This document shows positions 15,679-23,704 of a stretch of 44,127 nt of DNA, piece after piece. A program made the position numbers and the translations under genes. The notes below the pieces were generated by a model. The model was not told the DNA's origin and ran no database searches. It was given only the letters and a program-made list of their open reading frames with translations. The first letter of the stretch is position 1. Each line of letters begins with the position of its first letter. Source of the stretch: an uncultured Campylobacter sp. (GTDB lineage Bacteria; Campylobacterota; Campylobacteria; Campylobacterales; Campylobacteraceae); NCBI RefSeq assembly GCF_938045345.1, contig NZ_CALIMS010000008.1, positions 1-44,127 of the forward strand. Reading direction: 5' to 3'.

Positions 15679-15959
15679 AGCAAAATTTTTGCGGACGAGG
15701 CTTGTTCGGAGGCGCCGAAGCCTTTGGCCTAAGCGTGTAAAATTTAAACTCAAAATTTATTACAAATCATCGGGCTGGTTTTTGGCTTGTGTAATTTACA
15801 GCACCGTTTTTTCCTGCGCTTTTCTCTAAACATCGAGCGAAATTTTACTCTCCGATATGATCTACGGCGCAGATTTTGCGCGAGGGTAAAATTTGTGTCC
15901 CGCACTCCGCCGCTGTTTTACTCGCGCTCGCAGTACCGCTTTGTTCGTATCGCATGCTG

Positions 15960-16487
15960 CTACGCAAAACAAGAAAGCGGATATTTCGCGGCGCTTTTGT
16001 CCGTGAGCGCGGCGAGGAAAAGAGCGATAAATTCCTCGAAGCTTTGCGCGATGATCGAGACGTCCTCATAGATCGGTTCTGCGCCGAATACGATCTTGCC
16101 CGCGTCCGCGCCTTTCGTGAGGATGCCCGCGAAGCAGCGCTCGCCCCTGACTGAAAACAAAAACGGCAAGCACCCGCTCCAAAACGCGCTCACGGCGGCT
16201 CTTTGCGCATCGTTAGCCGCGCACTCCAGGCTGTCTTTTTCAAAATCTCCGTAGTGAAATTCCGCCTCGTCCACGCCTGACGATGCATAATCCCTAGCGG
16301 ACACAAACCAAACGGTGTCCGCAGCGTCATGTAAAGTCTCAAAAGAGCAAACGAAGCGGTAAAAATCTTCGCTTAAATTTTTAAATCTGCTGCCCAAAAA
16401 TTCGCTTTGCGGCGGGCAAATTTCATCCCTGCGCCGTATCTGCCAGCCATTTTGCGCCAGCGCGCCCATAAGTTTGTCAAAAACCAT
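15960..16487 (-). CDS. SMI1/KNR4 (SUKH) superfamily protein, candidate immunity protein
   Basis: This 175-residue protein has no signal peptide. The C-terminal portion IVFGAEPIYEDVSIIAQSFEE followed by a hydrophobic FIALFLAAL helix resembles the end of SUKH domains, as does the acidic N-terminal half. SUKH proteins are common immunity factors against nuclease-type polymorphic toxins. A TATAAT box and GGGAGG site lie just upstream. It is followed at a distance by two other unknown accessory genes on the same strand. No toxin gene is adjacent, so a role in immunity is inference from the family only. Confidence 0.6.
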   Translation of the reverse strand: MVFDKLMGALAQNGWQIRRRDEICPPQSEFLGSRFKNLSEDFYRFVCSFETLHDAADTVWFVSARDYASSGVDEAEFHYGDFEKDSLECAANDAQRAAVSAFWSGCLPFLFSVRGERCFAGILTKGADAGKIVFGAEPIYEDVSIIAQSFEEFIALFLAALTDKSAAKYPLSCFA

Positions 16488-16511
16488 CTCGCCTCCCGTA
16501 ATTTGGCGCCG

Positions 16512-16517
16512 ATTATA
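16512..16517 (-). promoter_or_regulatory. Promoter -10 box for the SUKH-like gene
   Basis: The minus strand reads TGCTATAATCGGCG, with TATAAT ending 25 bp before the ATG. GGGAGG lies between as the ribosome site. Confidence 0.55.
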
Positions 16518-16609
16518 GCATTTTGCTGGGCGCAGCGGTTAAATTTAGAAAATTTTGCCTGCTCGCCGCGCATTAAAGAGAAATTTTACGCAAAATTTTA
16601 TAAATTCGG

Positions 16610-17137
16610 CTAAAAATAAAACGGCGCTTCCAAATCGCCGCTAAATTTAGGTTCGGCAGAAGGCGTAAGCCGCAGATGAAAAACGGGCGTATCATCGCGG
16701 GAGGCAGGCGCGCCGCTAAAATTTGCGCCTCGGTATCCGCCTAAAATTTCTAAGCTATACCGACCGCGCTCTAGCTTAAAGCTTAGGCTGTTTTGCTCGC
16801 TAATGCAGCTCATATCTTTAAAATAGCCGATGCCGACGATCCTTAGCGTGCCTGATGAGTGAAAGATCCAGCCGCGAGAGATGATTTTCGCTTCGTTTTG
16901 TGCGAATATCTCCTCGCTCGCCTCGCCCGTGCTAACCGCAAAATCGTAATAATCGCTACGGACGCCCGATATCGGCACCGCGATCCCCTTTTCTGTGACC
17001 GCGCCCCCGTGCTCGGTCTGCGTAAAATAAGCAAGAACGTCACCGCCTACAAGTCCATGCTCATCCAGATAGCGCGCGAGCAGCGCGGGCTCGTACACCA
17101 CGAAGCCGCCCAGCTCGGAGAAAATTTGCCTTTTCAT
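16610..17137 (-). CDS. Hypothetical cytoplasmic protein in immunity-like cluster
   Basis: This 175-residue protein is of a family I do not recognise. It lacks a signal peptide or membrane helix. The N-terminal two thirds alternate short strands and turns (ELGGFVVYEPALLARYLDEH, GIAVPISGVRSDYYDFAVST), and the C-terminal part is strand rich, ending DLEAPFYF. The start at 17137 is chosen because GAAAGG sits 6-11 bases upstream. An in-frame ATG at 17191 has no ribosome site. Its size and its place between a SUKH-like gene and a leucine-rich-repeat gene fit the small immunity proteins that cluster together, but this is inference. Confidence 0.6.
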   Translation of the reverse strand: MKRQIFSELGGFVVYEPALLARYLDEHGLVGGDVLAYFTQTEHGGAVTEKGIAVPISGVRSDYYDFAVSTGEASEEIFAQNEAKIISRGWIFHSSGTLRIVGIGYFKDMSCISEQNSLSFKLERGRYSLEILGGYRGANFSGAPASRDDTPVFHLRLTPSAEPKFSGDLEAPFYF

Positions 17138-17312
17138 TCGCACCTTTCTTTGATCGCCGTGCGCATCGTGCGCAGAAATTTTACCGCTCATTTGTCCTCT
17201 TTGTTTTTGTTTCGCAGCGCAGATGAAATTTTATCGCCGTGCTTGCAGCAGGCTAAATTTTATCCTGCGATCGCGCCGAGAATGAAATTTGAGCCCATTT
17301 TACGCTCAAATT

Positions 17313-17579
17313 TTACAGCCCGCGGTTTTTGCCGTCCATACCTTGGCACTTATCTACGAGCCAGCGCCCGTCCTTGCGCACGAGCAGGAAGCGGCGCGCA
17401 AAGCCGTGTTCGTCCTTGGCGTAGATGTAAATTTTATTTTTGCTCTCGCATTCGGCGTCCGTTAGCCCGTATCCGCCGTAGGCGCCGCCCTCCATCATCG
17501 AAAACGAGATGCCATCGGGGCGGAAGCCGCTGCGCCTAACGGGCGTGCAGTAGCTCGCAAATAGCTCCTTGCATCTGCG
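17313..17579 (-). pseudogene. In-frame continuation of the LRR gene after an amber stop
   Basis: Directly after the TAG that ends the LRR gene, the same frame continues for 88 sense codons and clearly looks like protein. It begins RCKELFASYCTPVRRSGFRP, continues with a glycine/tyrosine loop, and ends in FLLVRKDGRWLVDKCQGMDG, which resembles the last strands of NTF2-like domains. The first ATG inside it (17498) has no convincing ribosome site. The simplest reading is one gene split by a nonsense change (or read error). Readthrough or an independently translated small protein are alternatives. Confidence 0.55.
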
Positions 17580-18203
17580 CTACACCTCGCCGTCGTCCAG
17601 ATCATCAATTCGCGAAGCGGCAAATTTCTCCCACTCGCTCATCGCCGCGAAAAATTCTAAAAGCGCACTCTGCGCCGCCGCCAGGTCATCTGGATCAAGC
17701 TTCTTTTTGCTCTTTGCGGCGTCTCTTTGCGCCTGTTCGAATTCCGCGATTTGCTCCTTGCTAAACTGCCCGCCGCCAAGATAAAACTGGATTTTTGTAT
17801 CTGCCGCGGCTAGCAGCCCCGCAAAGCTCACGCGCGAATTGACCAGGCGCAACGATTTTAGCTTCGGGGTTTGCGCGATCGCTTTTAGCCCCTCATCCGT
17901 GATGCTGACGTTTTCGATGCCGATGTGTTCGAGCTTGGCGTGCGCCGCAAAGTATCTAAAACCCTCGCCGCTTATCTTGTCGCTATATTGCAAAAACAGA
18001 TACGCAAGCTTCGGCAGCGTGGCTAGATGCTGTAGTGCCGCGTCCGTAATCGCCGTGGCTATAAAGCCCATATTTACGAGGCTTTTTACCTCGCAGATGC
18101 GGCGCACCATCTCATCGGTGAGTGCTACGTTTTCGTAGTGATAACCTTTACAGTAGCGCTCGCTAACCGCGTCCAAAGCCTCCTGCATCGTGATCTGCCT
18201 CAT
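17580..18203 (-). CDS. Leucine-rich-repeat-like protein (amber-terminated)
   Basis: The 207-residue product has at least four LRR-type units of about 23-24 residues between residues 25 and 135. Examples are LQHLATLPKLAYLFLQYSD, LEHIGIENVSITDEGLKAIA and LKSLRLVNSRVSFAGLLAAA. A charged helical region (AEFEQAQRDAAKSKKKLDPD) follows. It has no signal peptide. It ends at TAG (17582-17580), but coding continues in frame to 17313, so the original protein was probably about 295 residues. LRR proteins of this kind are frequent in polymorphic-toxin immunity neighbourhoods and as orphan accessory genes. The function here is unknown. Confidence 0.7.
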   Translation of the reverse strand: MRQITMQEALDAVSERYCKGYHYENVALTDEMVRRICEVKSLVNMGFIATAITDAALQHLATLPKLAYLFLQYSDKISGEGFRYFAAHAKLEHIGIENVSITDEGLKAIAQTPKLKSLRLVNSRVSFAGLLAAADTKIQFYLGGGQFSKEQIAEFEQAQRDAAKSKKKLDPDDLAAAQSALLEFFAAMSEWEKFAASRIDDLDDGEV

Positions 18204-18444
18204 CAGCTATCCTTTAAAATTTGATTTTAAAATTTTAGTGAAATTTTACGATTTGCGCAAGGCGCTGAAATTTACGCGCGGATTTTAGCTCGCGCTGCAC
18301 AATTAAATTTTGCAGCAATAGCGCGATTGAAATATACTTTCGTCGTTGAAATTCGGCACAGAATTTCAGCAACGCTTTTTAAATTTAGCTCGCCGCGCAA
18401 AGCGGGCGAGCGGAAGAGGTGCTTTTGTGATTAAATTTTACGCA

Positions 18445-19449
18445 TCATTTTTCGCGGCGACGCTTCTCTTCGATACCGCTTTGCCCTTGCCTGCGCGCTA
18501 GCTCGTCAAGCAGGGCATCTGGATGGATATTGTGCGCTGCAAGTGCGAGCAGAAGGTGAAATAAAAGATCCGCTCCCTCATAAATTACGTCGTATCGCGG
18601 CTCGCCCGTTCTGTGCTCTCCAAAGCTCTCTCGCGCGACGTCTGCGTAAAGCCCGCTGCGCGAGAGGTCTTTGCACGCCAGCGCGAACTCGCACGCCTCC
18701 TCGACGATCTTTTTGAGATAGGCGTTTTCGCCCTTCGCGTAGAGCGAGGCGACGTAGGAGAGCGCGGGCTCTCCGTTTAGCTTGCGATCCAAGCAAACGT
18801 GATAAATTTCGTCCAAAATGCCGTACGGGCTTTTTTCTGCGGAGTTTTTGAGCGAAGAATTTTGCGAGACGGCGTCTAAATTTTGCTCGCTGCGCTCCGC
18901 AGCGGAATTTGTGAGAGTGGAATTTGCCGCAGCGGGGCTTTGCATTGCGGAGTTTTGATTACCATCGGTAGAATTTTTGGGCGTTAAATTGTGCAAGCTG
19001 TCGCAGGCTGTAGAATTTTGCCCTGTGCGGGAATTCTCGGAATTTTTCTGCGCGAGAGAGGTTACAGAGCCGTGCTCTGCAAAATTTATCGCGCCGCAAG
19101 CGCTCGAACTATCGAAATTTTCACTGCCTTTTTGCAGCGAAATCTCTTTGAAAAAACAGCTTCGCGCGCCCGTGTGGCAGGCAGATCCGCCGCATTGCTC
19201 TACTTTAAGCAGCAACGCGTCGTTATCGCAGTCCAAAAACGCCTCTCGCACAAGCTGAACGTGTCCGCTGCTCTCGCCCTTTTTCCAGATGCGCCCCTTG
19301 CTGCGCGAAAAGTAGTGCGCGTAGCCGGTACGCAGCGTCAGGCTTAGCGCCTCTTCGTTCATATACGCGAGCATCAAAACTGCGCCGTCGCCCGCGTCCT
19401 GCACGATCGCTGGGAGCAGCCCGCCTAATTTTTGCCAATCTACCTTCAT
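18445..19449 (-). CDS. hisIE: Bifunctional phosphoribosyl-AMP cyclohydrolase / phosphoribosyl-ATP pyrophosphatase with long linker
   Basis: The 334-residue protein carries HisI at residues 1-107. Metal and catalytic residues are in DCDNDALLLKVEQ and CGGSACHTGARSCFF. HisE is at about 219-334 and includes KIVEEACEFALA and the helical dNTP-pyrophosphohydrolase-like core YEGADLLFHLLLALA. The two enzymes catalyse consecutive early steps of histidine synthesis. Unusually, about 110 residues of Ser/Asn/Ala/Gln-rich low-complexity sequence (DNA 18799-19125) separate the domains, with repeated QNS, KNS and ANS triplets. Normal HisIE has almost no linker (total about 200-230 residues). The start follows AAGGA. 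The gene is not next to other his genes. Confidence 0.95.
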   Translation of the reverse strand: MKVDWQKLGGLLPAIVQDAGDGAVLMLAYMNEEALSLTLRTGYAHYFSRSKGRIWKKGESSGHVQLVREAFLDCDNDALLLKVEQCGGSACHTGARSCFFKEISLQKGSENFDSSSACGAINFAEHGSVTSLAQKNSENSRTGQNSTACDSLHNLTPKNSTDGNQNSAMQSPAAANSTLTNSAAERSEQNLDAVSQNSSLKNSAEKSPYGILDEIYHVCLDRKLNGEPALSYVASLYAKGENAYLKKIVEEACEFALACKDLSRSGLYADVARESFGEHRTGEPRYDVIYEGADLLFHLLLALAAHNIHPDALLDELARRQGQSGIEEKRRREK

Positions 19450-19740
19450 CTTTGATCCTTAATTTGCGAAGTCGAGCGCCTTAAATTTAGCCGCCGCACG
19501 CGGAATTTGAGTTGTGAATTTACGAAGCGGCGCGCCTAGTAAATTTAAAGAATAAACCCGGCGGCTAAATTTTAAGCGACCGCTAAGCTTAAGCCGCAAC
19601 GGGCGCAAGTTTCGTTTATCACAAGCTTTCACGCTCGCCGCTAAGCTTAACTCACAAAACCGCGAGTTAGGCTTATGCGCTAGGAGCGACTTGCTATCAA
19701 ATTTAGTTTGCGAAGTCGGGGCGTATAACCGCCTGAAATT

Positions 19741-20820
19741 TTAATTTTCCCGCTCGATGGCGCTTTGCTTCGCCTTATCTTTCGTATCGACCCAGATATT
19801 AGGCACCGCGCCGCCCGGCGTTAGGAAAATTTTCGCGTCGCTGTTTTCGCGCAACGCCTCGTTAAATTTAGCCTGCGTCTCGATCTGCTTGAGGCTTAAA
19901 AGATTTGCGTCCAAGCTCTTTGCGACCTCTTTGTTGGCGTAGGCTTGCGCGTCGGCTTCGATCTTAGCGGCATCGGCGCGACCTTGAGCCTCGATTTTGA
20001 CGGCGTCTGCGTTACCTTTGGCAAGAGCAGCCTTTTTAAGCGCCTCTTGATTTGCGCGCTCGACCTCGTATTTAGTGCGCTCAGCCTCCTGTTTGGCGAT
20101 CTGCACGCTCTCGATCTGCTCCTTTACCTTCGCCGGTAGGATGATCTCGCGAAGCTGCACGGCTAGCAGATCTACGGGCGAATTCGGCAGTGCTTCGATA
20201 TTTTTGCGGATGCCGTCGTCGATCGCTTTAGCGATCTCATCGCGTTTGGTAGGCAGCTCCTCGGCGGCATAGTTGCCGATGACGCTACGCACGACGTCCT
20301 TTACGCGCGGATCGATGATCTTATCCTCCCACAAAAAGCCCCACTCGGCGATCGTGTTGGGCGCCGTGGCTTCATTGAGCCTGTATTGCACGGTGATGTC
20401 GATGCTGACGGGCAAATTTCGCGAGTCTAGCACCGAGAGCGAGTTTTTGCTGATGATACCGCCCGCGGTGCCGCTTTTAGTAGCGATACCCGCGCTCATA
20501 TCTTCGCTGCTGGTGTAGTTGATGATACGCGTGCGAGTATCTACGACGAATACGTCCTGTATGAACGGCACGAAAAAGTGAAGTCCCGCGCCAAGAGGCG
20601 TCGGATCGTATTTGCCTAAATTTGACTTGATACCCACCTCGCCCGATTGGATCGTGACGAAGGGCTTTGCAATCACGAGCAGCGCAATTAGCGCGATTAT
20701 CACGTAAAGCACGCCGCTAAACTTGCCCATCCCTCCGAAATTAGGAATTTTAAAATTTAAATTCCCGCCTTTTTTGTCGCTGTTTTTCTTATTAAAATAA
20801 TCATTCAAATCCGCTGGCAT
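19741..20820 (-). CDS. SPFH/prohibitin (HflK-like) membrane protein
   Basis: This 359-residue protein has a short polar N-terminus, one membrane helix (about 34-52, GVLYVIIALIALLVIAKPFV) and an SPFH domain starting QSGEVGIKSNLGKYDPTPLG. A long Ala/Glu/Lys coiled coil follows (about 235-310, including AKQEAERTKYEVERANQEAL). This is the prohibitin/HflK plan: ring-like membrane scaffolds that modulate FtsH-type proteases. It is 8 bp downstream of ilvE, the same pair as Cj0268c-Cj0269c in C. jejuni. AAGGA precedes the ATG. Confidence 0.92.
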   Translation of the reverse strand: MPADLNDYFNKKNSDKKGGNLNFKIPNFGGMGKFSGVLYVIIALIALLVIAKPFVTIQSGEVGIKSNLGKYDPTPLGAGLHFFVPFIQDVFVVDTRTRIINYTSSEDMSAGIATKSGTAGGIISKNSLSVLDSRNLPVSIDITVQYRLNEATAPNTIAEWGFLWEDKIIDPRVKDVVRSVIGNYAAEELPTKRDEIAKAIDDGIRKNIEALPNSPVDLLAVQLREIILPAKVKEQIESVQIAKQEAERTKYEVERANQEALKKAALAKGNADAVKIEAQGRADAAKIEADAQAYANKEVAKSLDANLLSLKQIETQAKFNEALRENSDAKIFLTPGGAVPNIWVDTKDKAKQSAIEREN

Positions 20821-20828
20821 GCGCGTCC

Positions 20829-21755
20829 TTATTTAACGTAGGTGAGCCAGTGCTCAAATTTAGGGTCTTTGCCCGTGACTACCGCGAAATACGCCTTTTG
20901 CAAGCGGCTCGTGATCTCGCCCATCTCGCCCTTGCCGATGATCCTGCCGTCGATGTTGCTAATCGGCGTGACCTCCGCGGCGGTGCCGGTGAAAAACGCC
21001 TCGTCCGCGGCATAGAGCTGATCGCGAGCGATGCGCTCTCTGCGGACTTCGTAGCCCAGGCTGCGCGCGATTTCGATGACCGAGTTTTGAGTGATGCTCT
21101 CTAAGCTGGTGTCGTTCGGCGGAGTGATGATGACGCCATTTTTTACGATAAATAGGCACTCGCCAGGGCCCTCCGCGACGAAGCCTTGAGGATCGAGTAG
21201 TATCGCCTCATCGTATCCCGCATCAACCGCTTCGAAATTTGCCATCTGCGAGTTGAAATAATTCGCGCTCGCTTTGGCTTTTGCCATCATCGAAAATTGC
21301 GCCGGCTTTATCCACGATGAAATTTTGGCTTTGATACCCTTGCGTAGCGCCTCTTCGCCCATATACGCGCCCCATTGCCACGCTGCGACGATGACGTTTA
21401 CCGAGCAGTCCTTGGACGAAACGCCCATCGAGCCATAGCCGAAGTATGCTAGCGGGCGGATATATACGGTCTGATCGAAGCGGTTTTTTGCGACGACGTC
21501 GATCTGAGCCTGACGGAGCTGCTCGAAGCTAAACGGAAGCTTGATTAGGCAGAGTTTTGCCGAAATTTCAAGCCTGCGAGTGTGCTCATCCAAGCGAAAA
21601 ATCGCATAGCCTTTATCGGTTTTATAAGCGCGTACGCCCTCAAATACGGCGTTTCCATAGTGCAAAGAGTGCGTCAAAACGTGAGTAGTGGCTTCCGCCC
21701 ATGGGATTAGCTTGCCGTCTTTCCAGATGAGCTCGGCCTCTTGAATTTGTGCCAT
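20829..21755 (-). CDS. ilvE: Branched-chain amino acid aminotransferase
   Basis: The 308-residue fold-type IV PLP enzyme makes valine, leucine and isoleucine from their keto acids. Recognisable parts are LIPWAEATTHVLTHSLHYG, GVRAYKTDKG, the PLP-lysine region AKAKASANYFNSQMA, and GYDEAILLDPQGFVAEGPGE. AAAAGGATC precedes the ATG. It is upstream of and probably co-transcribed with the SPFH gene. Confidence 0.96.
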   Translation of the reverse strand: MAQIQEAELIWKDGKLIPWAEATTHVLTHSLHYGNAVFEGVRAYKTDKGYAIFRLDEHTRRLEISAKLCLIKLPFSFEQLRQAQIDVVAKNRFDQTVYIRPLAYFGYGSMGVSSKDCSVNVIVAAWQWGAYMGEEALRKGIKAKISSWIKPAQFSMMAKAKASANYFNSQMANFEAVDAGYDEAILLDPQGFVAEGPGECLFIVKNGVIITPPNDTSLESITQNSVIEIARSLGYEVRRERIARDQLYAADEAFFTGTAAEVTPISNIDGRIIGKGEMGEITSRLQKAYFAVVTGKDPKFEHWLTYVK

Positions 21756-21908
21756 TTTTTGATCCTTTTGTTTAAAATTTAATCTGCGATTTTAGCTAAA
21801 ACAATATTAATTTCTAAGAAATTTAAAAGCGGTTGAAATTTGGTGCGATTTTAAGACGCACAATGAGTCATGAGTTCAAATTTGGCCCGAAACTCGGTGC
21901 AGAAGGCA

Positions 21909-23087
21909 TTAAAATTCTACGAACGAAAGCCCGATGCCGATCTTATTGACGCTGCGTCTGTAGTCCGCGAGGCTCTCGCCGTAGCCGCCAAAGTAGCGCA
22001 GATAGCCGTAAAATCCGCTGTTAAAGATCGGGAAGCTGTAGTTCAGCTCGATCGCGCCGCGGTTACTGCCGTCAAAATGGAGGTTGTTTCGCCACAGAGC
22101 GCTGAGTCGCTGCTTGCCGAAGGTATATGACGCGCGCAGATCGCCGTAGCCCATATAATCCGCGATGTCCTCGTTCGTGCGGTCCAGCCAAAACGCATAC
22201 CAGGCTCTGGGGGTGATCGAAAATCCGTCCGCGCTCCACGTGCTTTGCGCGTAGAGCCTATTCCATGAGCGCGATTCCTCGCCGCCCTTGCCGTTTGACT
22301 CGTGCATGGCGCCTATCTTTAGCTCGTCCGCAAACGGTACCGGCGCGCTAACGTAGAGCTCTGGGCGATAGTTGCTTTCGCGAAAAGGGGCGCTATCCTG
22401 CGTAATCTGCCACCAGGAATTTTGCGCGTAAGCGAATGAAATTTTCTCTCCAAGTCCCAGCGCGTCGTAGGTAATCGGGCGCTCGAAGCTAAACTCAAAA
22501 TGTAGCTCATCCGCCTTGCGATCGGATTTTTTGCTAAAATCATGAGTAAAGAGCATATAGATCGGCTCGTAGTATTTAAGCCCTAAAAATCCGAAATTTC
22601 GGCCATTTTGCTCGCCTTGCGGCGCGGAATTTTGCGCTAGAAAATTCCGTTCGTCCTGCATCGCAGAACTCGATGTCGTGGAATTCTGAGATAGCGAGGC
22701 GGAATTTGATGATTCTAAATTTGACGCGGAGTCTGACACAGCTGAGCCTGCGTCTGCGAAATTTGACGAAGTGGAATGTGGCTCGACAGGTTTTGGCGCG
22801 GCGGAATTTTGTGCGACAGAATTTTGCGACTCAGCGGAGTTTAAAACGGCGGTATCATCGTGCGAAGCGCGGTTTTCTGCGGACGAGGTAGAATTTTTTG
22901 CTGAATTTCGGCGCGACTTTTCGCCGCTTTCCGCTAGATTTGCCGCGGCGATCTTTTTGTAATAGATCATCGCGTTTTTGTAATCGCCCTTGGCCTCGTA
23001 TTCGCTAGCCTTTGCGTATAGCTCGGATAGATCTTGCGCGGCTAGGCTCATGGCGCAAAGCGCGAGCGCTAAAGCTTTAAATTTCAT
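21909..23087 (-). CDS. pldA: Outer-membrane phospholipase A with low-complexity N-terminal extension
   Basis: The 392-residue exported protein starts with a signal peptide (KFKALALALCAMSLAAQ), then a TPR-like helix pair (ELYAKASEYEAKGDYKNAMIYYKKI). Next is a Ser/Asn/Ala-rich stretch at residues 51-163 (DNA 22599-22937). The C-terminal beta-barrel carries the OMPLA active-site motif HESNGKGGEESRSWNR, with the catalytic His-Ser and downstream Asn. It hydrolyses outer-membrane phospholipids, probably as a calcium-dependent dimer. It overlaps mobA by 11 bp, the same pairing as pldA-mobA in C. jejuni. The long low-complexity linker is absent from ordinary PldA. Confidence 0.92.
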   Translation of the reverse strand: MKFKALALALCAMSLAAQDLSELYAKASEYEAKGDYKNAMIYYKKIAAANLAESGEKSRRNSAKNSTSSAENRASHDDTAVLNSAESQNSVAQNSAAPKPVEPHSTSSNFADAGSAVSDSASNLESSNSASLSQNSTTSSSAMQDERNFLAQNSAPQGEQNGRNFGFLGLKYYEPIYMLFTHDFSKKSDRKADELHFEFSFERPITYDALGLGEKISFAYAQNSWWQITQDSAPFRESNYRPELYVSAPVPFADELKIGAMHESNGKGGEESRSWNRLYAQSTWSADGFSITPRAWYAFWLDRTNEDIADYMGYGDLRASYTFGKQRLSALWRNNLHFDGSNRGAIELNYSFPIFNSGFYGYLRYFGGYGESLADYRRSVNKIGIGLSFVEF

Positions 23088-23622
23088 CTACGCCCTTTAA
23101 ATCGTTTTGATAATTTATATTTAAAAACTGCTCTTTGTTTTTGAAATTTAGCACTTTGGAATTTGCAGATCCGATGAGTGCGCCGATCTTATGCTCTCCT
23201 GCGTGGTAGAGCTCAAGCGCGCGCGGAGCGAGAGCTGCGTCAAAAAATCCGCACAGGCTGTGTCTATGCGCTTCGTCGCCCGCCACGCAAATTTGTCCCT
23301 CCTGCTCGCTAAGAGCGCGAATAGTGGAAATTTCTACAAATGGCATATCGGCGGGGATGATAAAAATGCGCTCGTCGCTAAATGGCTTTAGCGCCGAATA
23401 TAGCGCGCCCATCGGCGAAAATTCCTCAAATTCGTCGTAGATCATAGGAAGCGGCGGGTTAAATTTAGAGCTTTTGGCGCAGGCGAAAACCCGCTCAAAC
23501 TCGCGGCTTAGGCGCGAGAAAAGAAAGTGCGTCATGCTGGGATACCCGCGAAATGGAAACAGCGTTTTGTCGCTGCCGAAACGCGAGCTTTTGCCGCCGC
23601 AGAGAATGACGCAGGTTTTCAT
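23077..23622 (-). CDS. mobA: Molybdenum cofactor guanylyltransferase
   Basis: The 181-residue MobA attaches GMP to molybdopterin to make the MGD cofactor. The N-terminal nucleotide-binding motif CVILCGGKSSRFGSDKTLFP is diagnostic, and IIPADMPFVE carries the Mg-binding aspartate. The start at 23622 places the motif at its usual position. An in-frame ATG at 23643 would add seven residues and is possible. It precedes pldA with overlapping ends. Confidence 0.93.
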   Translation of the reverse strand: MKTCVILCGGKSSRFGSDKTLFPFRGYPSMTHFLFSRLSREFERVFACAKSSKFNPPLPMIYDEFEEFSPMGALYSALKPFSDERIFIIPADMPFVEISTIRALSEQEGQICVAGDEAHRHSLCGFFDAALAPRALELYHAGEHKIGALIGSANSKVLNFKNKEQFLNINYQNDLKGVDEI

Positions 23623-23704
23623 CGAAATTTCACCGGCTTTCATCGATCTTTATCGCGGCGAAATTTTAAATTTGAAAGTAAAATTTGAAAGAAGCGTGGG
23701 CATA

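Noticed and set aside
15679..15959. Short plus-strand frames between the VOC and SUKH genes
   Set aside because: No ribosome sites, Arg/Cys/Phe-rich translations, and RAATTY-laden spacer composition.
17313..17498. Independent 61-codon gene starting at ATG 17498
   Set aside because: Protein-like sequence extends 27 codons further upstream in frame to the LRR stop, so it is better read as the tail of the interrupted LRR gene.
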